Of a stretch of 64,000 nucleotides of DNA, positions 59,584 to 64,000 are shown piece after piece. Source of the DNA: [Pantoea] beijingensis (lineage in GTDB: Bacteria > Pseudomonadota > Gammaproteobacteria > Enterobacterales > Enterobacteriaceae). The notes under the pieces were generated by a model. It ran no database searches and was not told the origin of the DNA. It saw only the letters and a list, made by a program, of their open reading frames with translations. Every line of letters starts with the position of its first letter. The first letter of the stretch is position 1. Where the stretch lies: positions 1,550,001-1,614,000 of the forward strand of contig NZ_CP071409.1 of the NCBI RefSeq assembly GCF_022647505.1, given 5' to 3'. The position numbers were made by a program, and so were the translations under genes.

Positions 59584-61269
59584 TTACTCCTCAGCTTCCA
59601 GCAGCCCAATTTCAGCTATACGTTCTTGGATCAGTTGTTTGCGCTTTTCGATAAAGCGTCTGTAATTTTCAATTTTCCAGAGTGTTTTCGGGGAAGAGGG
59701 GATGCAATGTAACTCTAAAAAATCGGCTGATTGATTTCTCAGCCATTGGTCCAGCGGTTGTGCACCTTTATCTCCTGAGCCATTCTGATGCGCAGGCAAA
59801 AGCATACAATTTGCTAACTGGTCAATTTCCCAGTTTTCGTAGGTTCGGATCTGGCGACCAGTTTTTTCGTTAAGTTCCTTCTCAGCTTTCAGTATGCTAC
59901 GTGCGAAGATATGGTCAATTTGTGGTTCGTGCTGGAATCCAGAGGATTTGTACTCTCCCCCATACCACATGTTGAACAGAAGGTGAATATGTCCACTACC
60001 ATAGCCGCACCAGTCGAAGAGACGTTCCTCAGTTAAATGCAAGCTCCGGTTGGACGACACAATCGCAGCACGAATTTTTTTAACGTCAAAACTTTGTTGC
60101 TCATCAATCAACTTTACCAGTTTATCAATGATGCCATCAGGCTGACCGGAAAATACTCCATTGAGAAGCGCAGGTATCAGATACTGTTTTAAGGCTTGCG
60201 ATTTTTCGAGTTTCTTGGGGAAATGATACTGCAGATATACCAACGGGATAAGTGCATTATAGGATGTAAGGGCTTTTCCGGTACGGATATAGGTTTTACT
60301 GACGATCTCGCCTTTTACAAAGAGCAGCGCTTTGGCTATTGCTGGCCAGTTCTCACTGATTTTTCTGCGGACTTCATCGTCACGTAATTTATCTACATCG
60401 TACTTAGCGCCGTAACCCAGAATAGTAGTACTCAGCTTGATGAGAAAATCACGAGAGAAGTTGAAGCGATCGTTATCGTTAATTTGCTCGAGAAAATCCT
60501 CAAAGATCACATCTGCTTCAGACCATTCTGTGGAAAGCAGGGTAAACATCAGGTCTGACTTACTTAAACGCGTACCGCCTGAGTTTGCGCGAATAAAAAC
60601 TTCAACCACATCGTCAAAAGTAAGATCGCTTTCATCGTCACTGCTGTCAATCACATGATATAGCAAAGCGCCTTCATTGCTGAACTCCATACGCGCTCTG
60701 CTGAGGTTAATTGTTGCCAGCTCACGTTCTCCACCACTCAGCTCCAGTCCTTCTTCCTTGATGCGCTGGCCGAGGATCTGCTCAGGCAATTTCTTGTTGT
60801 AGATAATGTCGGACATTGCCATCCACGGCCAACCGGTACTAGACATATCCATAAACTCAAAGCGATAACGTAGTTCTTCTTTACTCGTTGGCTCACCACT
60901 CAGTAAATCAAAATGCAATACCCGGCCGTCTATACTCCCTTTCAATGCCAGATAGAAGCTCTGTAGACGCTGTTGACCATCGAGCACGAGCCATTTTGCC
61001 TTAGTTTTACCATGATGATAATGGTCCTTTAAATCAACCTTACCGCCATTAAAGTTCTGTATAAATTTACGGTGTTTTATCGCTTCGCGGGTTTTCCAGA
61101 AAAGCATTGAAGACAGAGGGTATTGGCGCATCACCGAGTCAAAAAGGCGGGCAATTTGATCTGTATTCCATACAAACTGTCTCTGAATATTTGGTAGCCA
61201 AAGTCCGCCTCCATCAGCTTCATCGTTGTTGATTTCCTGAACCATTGCCTTTATTGATTTACTTGGCAT
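59584..61269 (-). CDS. DUF262-HNH protein (single-chain GmrSD-type, probable type IV restriction enzyme)
   Basis: The 561-aa protein begins with a DUF262 domain: IQRQFVW at 28-34 and the nucleotide-binding DGQQR at 97-101 (LVLDGQQRLQSF). The region around 450-500 has IDHIFARS and LANCMLLPAHQNGSGDKG, an HNH nuclease like the GmrD/DUF1524 type. In E. coli GmrSD these parts cut glucosylated hydroxymethylcytosine phage DNA with NTP. AAGGAAG precedes the ATG. The gene looks intact. Related DUF262 proteins act in BREX (BrxU) and Ssp systems. Confidence 0.88.
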   Translation of the reverse strand: MPSKSIKAMVQEINNDEADGGGLWLPNIQRQFVWNTDQIARLFDSVMRQYPLSSMLFWKTREAIKHRKFIQNFNGGKVDLKDHYHHGKTKAKWLVLDGQQRLQSFYLALKGSIDGRVLHFDLLSGEPTSKEELRYRFEFMDMSSTGWPWMAMSDIIYNKKLPEQILGQRIKEEGLELSGGERELATINLSRARMEFSNEGALLYHVIDSSDDESDLTFDDVVEVFIRANSGGTRLSKSDLMFTLLSTEWSEADVIFEDFLEQINDNDRFNFSRDFLIKLSTTILGYGAKYDVDKLRDDEVRRKISENWPAIAKALLFVKGEIVSKTYIRTGKALTSYNALIPLVYLQYHFPKKLEKSQALKQYLIPALLNGVFSGQPDGIIDKLVKLIDEQQSFDVKKIRAAIVSSNRSLHLTEERLFDWCGYGSGHIHLLFNMWYGGEYKSSGFQHEPQIDHIFARSILKAEKELNEKTGRQIRTYENWEIDQLANCMLLPAHQNGSGDKGAQPLDQWLRNQSADFLELHCIPSSPKTLWKIENYRRFIEKRKQLIQERIAEIGLLEAEE

Positions 61270-61470
61270 CGTATTCTTCCTTGTTGTCAGATCGTTGGTG
61301 CATACTTGAAATTGGCTCGCTTAAGCACATTAAGTAGGATTATCGGCAGAGAGATAATAACATTTAGGTTAAATGGGATCTTTCTAAGTATCTGTAAGTA
61401 TCCCACCCAAGCGGCCCATTCACTTTTAGTGATTTTCCGACATACTGATTATGCCCCCTGAGGAGATCGC

Positions 61471-61737
61471 TATGCGTAAATTCTATTCACCGAGCACCAG
61501 CTCATCGCCGTTATGAAGTCTGTCGAAGCGGGCAGGACCTTCAAAGACGAGTGTCGCGAGGCCGCTATTTCCGAAGCCAGCTATTACAACTGGAGGGCGA
61601 AATATGGCGGGATGGAAGCCGCTGATATCAGAAAAATCAAAGTTCTTGAGGACGATAATCATCGCCTGAAGCAGATGTTTGCCGATCTGAGTCTGGAATG
61701 CCGGGCGGTGAAAGACGTCATCGAAAAAAAGCTTTAA
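61471..61737 (+). pseudogene. IS OrfA with frameshift near the start
   Basis: The ATG at 61471 (MRKFY) leads to a stop at once, while the adjacent frame reads FTEHQLIAV then MKSVEAGRTFKDECREAAIS, as in intact OrfA proteins. One base seems lost near 61485. From 61513 the frame gives a 74-aa product with a helix-turn-helix and [18 protein letters not shown] zipper. Confidence 0.85.
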
Positions 61738-62582
61738 AACCAGCGATAAAGCGTGAGCTCGTCAGTGATCTGACCGCGCAGTTTACGATGAGCGTACTCC
61801 AGGCATGCAGGACGTTATCGCTGAGCAGGACAGAGTATCGTTATCAACCGGATACGCGACGTGATGAAGCGGTGATCCAGGTGCTGACCGAGGCGGCCGA
61901 GCGCTGTCCCCGCTACGGCTTTAAGAAGCTTTTTCAGGTGCTTCGCAGGCAGGGACACGTCTGGAACCACAAGCGGGTACACCGAATTTACTGTCTATTA
62001 AAACTGAATTTTCGTCGTAAGGGTAAACTACGCCTGCCGGTGCGCAATCCGGCTCCGCTGGCCATGCCGGAAGCGCTCAACCAAAGTTGGTCGATTGATT
62101 TTATGCACGACGTCCTGACATGTGGCCGACGTTTTCGGACTTTTAATGTTGTGGATGATTTTAACCGTGAAGCTCTGGCTATCGAAATTGATCTGAATAA
62201 CCCAGCGTAGCGGGTCGTGCGGGTGCTGGATAGAATAGTGGCAAATCGTGGATATTCAGTGAAGGTGCGGATAGATAACAGACCGGAACTAATATCACTG
62301 GCGCTGGCGCAATGGGCTGAAGACCATGGCGTGATGCTGGAATTTATCAAGCCGGGTAAGCCGACGCAGAATGCGTTTGTCGAACGTTTTAACAGGACGT
62401 ACCGGACAGAAATACTGGATTTCTACCTGTTCAGAGCGCTGAACGAAGTATGGGAAATAATGGAACGCTGGCTGAATGAGTACAACAGTGAGCGGCCCCA
62501 TGAATCCATGAATAACCAGACACCGGAAGAGTACCGGCTGATGGCCGAGAAACCGGAAATCTCAAAAAGTATGTGGAACTGA
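61698..62582 (+). pseudogene. IS OrfB transposase broken by a TAG stop
   Basis: The first part ends at a TAG at 62208-62210 (NNPA-stop-RVVRVL), where related transposases have Gln; a single C-to-T change explains it. Reading resumes in the same frame to 62582 with the second Asp (RIDNRPELI) and Glu (NAFVERFNRTY) of the DDE triad. The first Asp is in WSIDFMHD. Confidence 0.88.
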
Positions 62583-62600
62583 AGCTGGCATACTTACATC

Positions 62601-62640
62601 ATGTCATGTCATGTCATGTCATGTCATGTCATGTCATGTC
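62601..62640 (+). repeat. Pentanucleotide tandem repeat, 8 units
   Basis: Eight units of ATGTC in a row, with partial units on both sides, lie directly after the decayed IS and 80 nt past the end of the helicase-related gene on the other strand. Confidence 0.96.
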
Positions 62641-62722
62641 ATTGCATAAATGCGCTTTCATATCGAAAGCGCATCCAGCAAAAAAACATCAGCCAGTAAC
62701 TATCAGCATTATTGCGACATTT

Positions 62723-64000
62723 TTAACTCCGTTTAAGGTTAGCAAGCGCGCGTAATGGCCGTCTTTCCAGCTCGAATGTATCAATGAACCGCAGCGAAGA
62801 ATTCCCATCAACTAGCCCCAAGGAGTCAATCAGAACATTTCGCTCAGGTTCTCTACATTGCCACAGAGGATGCGTAACGATTGCGCGCCAGAGTTCTTTT
62901 CCATCCTGAATTTCGGTAAGAACCGGTAATGAGTACTCTTTAGACAATTTGATTGTTCCAGGCCGTAACGCCGCGACGTCTTCCGCCAGCTCAAATGCTC
63001 TGTCTCGCCATCCGATCATTTCAGGATGAATCCAGTCATCATCGTTCAGACCGCAGGCAAATTCAGGTATAACCATTGCTCGTAAGTATGCCATTCCTAA
63101 ACGCCAGTCCAGTAAACCGTGATACCGGCGGTTACCGTATCGCTGTATGCACTTGTAACAGGCAGTTTGACACTGAGCGGGATGATCCTTCTTAAGGAAA
63201 TCAACCATTGGCCAGACTCGCTTATCTTCCAGAATCTCATGCAATAATGTGACTATCAAAGGCGGCCCACCAACGACGACTCGCTCGGCAAGCCGTCTGC
63301 ATAATCCTGAACCGTTGATCAACGCGTCTGCGATTTGCAATATAGGTTTCTCATGATGGAGTCGGGGTTCAAGCGTTTCGAATTCGTCTGGCGAGACATC
63401 CAGATAGAGCGCAGCTTTGTGCGTTAATATTTGAGTCGCGCTGATAGCCGCCGCGCGCGTAGGCAAATTCATGTATTCGCCGTATCTGGCTATCATGTTC
63501 AAATTAAGGCGAGGATCAAATTGCATTAACTCCAAGTGAAGCGACTCAGTTTCTTTGCTTGATACAAGCCCAAAGCTATGCTTCTCGCCAGTACACCGCC
63601 ATCTAAAATTATTGCGTAATCCAGCCCAATTCGAATCTATCGCTTGGCTTCCTTTAATAGGAGAATGGTAGGTAGCTAAAGGAATCGGCACCTTTTGATC
63701 TGTCGCTAAATCAACAGTAAACCGTTCTCCTTCTTTCTCTCCATTAATCGGCCCATCATTAAGACGCAAAATAGTGACGCCACCACGTCGTACGTTAAAA
63801 GTACCGCAATTTTCTGGGATATCTTTATGCAATACGGTTGCAGTAGTTTTTAACGACATACGAGTAAAGCTGTCCATGTCATCTTTTGGTTCGAAATCCG
63901 TACGGAAAGCGGCAGGCGTGATATAGAGTTCGAATTCTTCTGGGCTAATAGGTGTATCGCAATCCTCACAACCAATGTCGTTAACAGGTTTATTTTGCTC
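62723..64000 (-). CDS. C-terminal part of a DUF1998-type (SF2-associated) helicase, N-terminus outside window
   Basis: The frame is open to the right edge, about 425 codons; the ATG at 63877 is internal, since GCEDCDTPISPEEF and FRTDFEP upstream of it continue the family. LQIADALINGSGLCRRL and the zinc cluster CQTACYKCIQRYGNRRYHGLLDWRLG are the DUF1998 signature. Such C-terminal domains occur in DruE of Druantia, in DISARM proteins and in other helicases of defence islands. Which of these it is cannot be seen without the motor domains. Confidence 0.82.
   Translation of the reverse strand, partial: EQNKPVNDIGCEDCDTPISPEEFELYITPAAFRTDFEPKDDMDSFTRMSLKTTATVLHKDIPENCGTFNVRRGGVTILRLNDGPINGEKEGERFTVDLATDQKVPIPLATYHSPIKGSQAIDSNWAGLRNNFRWRCTGEKHSFGLVSSKETESLHLELMQFDPRLNLNMIARYGEYMNLPTRAAAISATQILTHKAALYLDVSPDEFETLEPRLHHEKPILQIADALINGSGLCRRLAERVVVGGPPLIVTLLHEILEDKRVWPMVDFLKKDHPAQCQTACYKCIQRYGNRRYHGLLDWRLGMAYLRAMVIPEFACGLNDDDWIHPEMIGWRDRAFELAEDVAALRPGTIKLSKEYSLPVLTEIQDGKELWRAIVTHPLWQCREPERNVLIDSLGLVDGNSSLRFIDTFELERRPLRALANLKRS

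Larger units (their letters stand above)
61393..62598 (+). mobile_element. Decayed IS3-family element (IS407/IS1222-like group)
   Basis: Imperfect inverted ends start TGTAAGTAT on both sides and enclose about 1206 bp. Both genes are broken: OrfA by a frameshift near its start and OrfB by an in-frame stop. No target duplication is clear. Confidence 0.82.

Noticed and set aside
62601..62640. CRISPR-like or iteron-type array
   Set aside because: Contiguous pentamers without spacers and no replication gene nearby.

Overview
The window looks like the chromosome of a plant- or insect-associated member of the Enterobacterales, most likely Erwiniaceae (Pantoea/Erwinia type). The reasons are the order galF-galE-O-antigen operon-gnd-wzz-hisIFAHBCDGL-yeeZ, the neighbouring sbcB, dacD, plaP, yeeA and tmaR homologues, an ERIC element, and a complete pqqABCDEF operon near a PQQ-dependent glucose dehydrogenase. 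The genus is an inference from gene content; no rRNA is present.

Region 1 (1-13.5 kb) handles surface polysaccharide. An AT-rich acyltransferase gene runs off the left edge. galF and galE follow, closed by a strong terminator. A JUMPstart/ops element at 3415-3451 then precedes a compact O-antigen operon: two glycosyltransferases, Wzy, Wzx, a GT2, a GT32 and a second GalE. The second GalE has Cys300 where the E. coli enzyme has Tyr299, which predicts that it also accepts UDP-GlcNAc/GalNAc. gnd and the chain-length regulator wzz close the locus.

Region 2 (13.5-21 kb) is an ERIC element and the complete histidine operon on the minus strand, including its His-rich leader peptide and attenuator. 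Region 3 (21-30.6 kb) holds yeeZ, a putrescine import and catabolism block (puuB and puuD to the left; puuA, a puuE/gabT-type gene and plaP to the right), and sbcB. Region 4 (30.8-41 kb) is pqqF-E-D-C-B-A on the minus strand, an M19 dipeptidase upstream of pqqA and a divergent gcd. Together they can make PQQ and use it for periplasmic glucose oxidation. Region 5 (41-52.8 kb) is a mixed chromosomal stretch: an acyltransferase, dacD, an SDR with a divergent LysR regulator, yeeA, tmaR, a helicase-nuclease fusion, a beta-hydroxyacid-dehydrogenase-type oxidoreductase and a DMT-type transporter.

Region 6 (from about 53.02 kb to the right edge) looks like a genomic island. It starts at a 16-bp remnant of the 3' end of tRNA-Asn, the same core sequence used by the Yersinia high-pathogenicity island. 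It contains a hexanucleotide tandem repeat, three IS3-family elements (one decayed), an IS-split gene for a nuclease-like protein followed by a 385-aa partner of unknown function, a PLD-type nuclease, a DUF262-HNH protein resembling GmrSD type IV restriction enzymes, a pentanucleotide repeat, and the C-terminal part of a DUF1998-type helicase that leaves the window. I read this as a defence island under decay; the split two-gene locus and the helicase-DUF2726-like fusion outside the island are the best candidates for undescribed systems.
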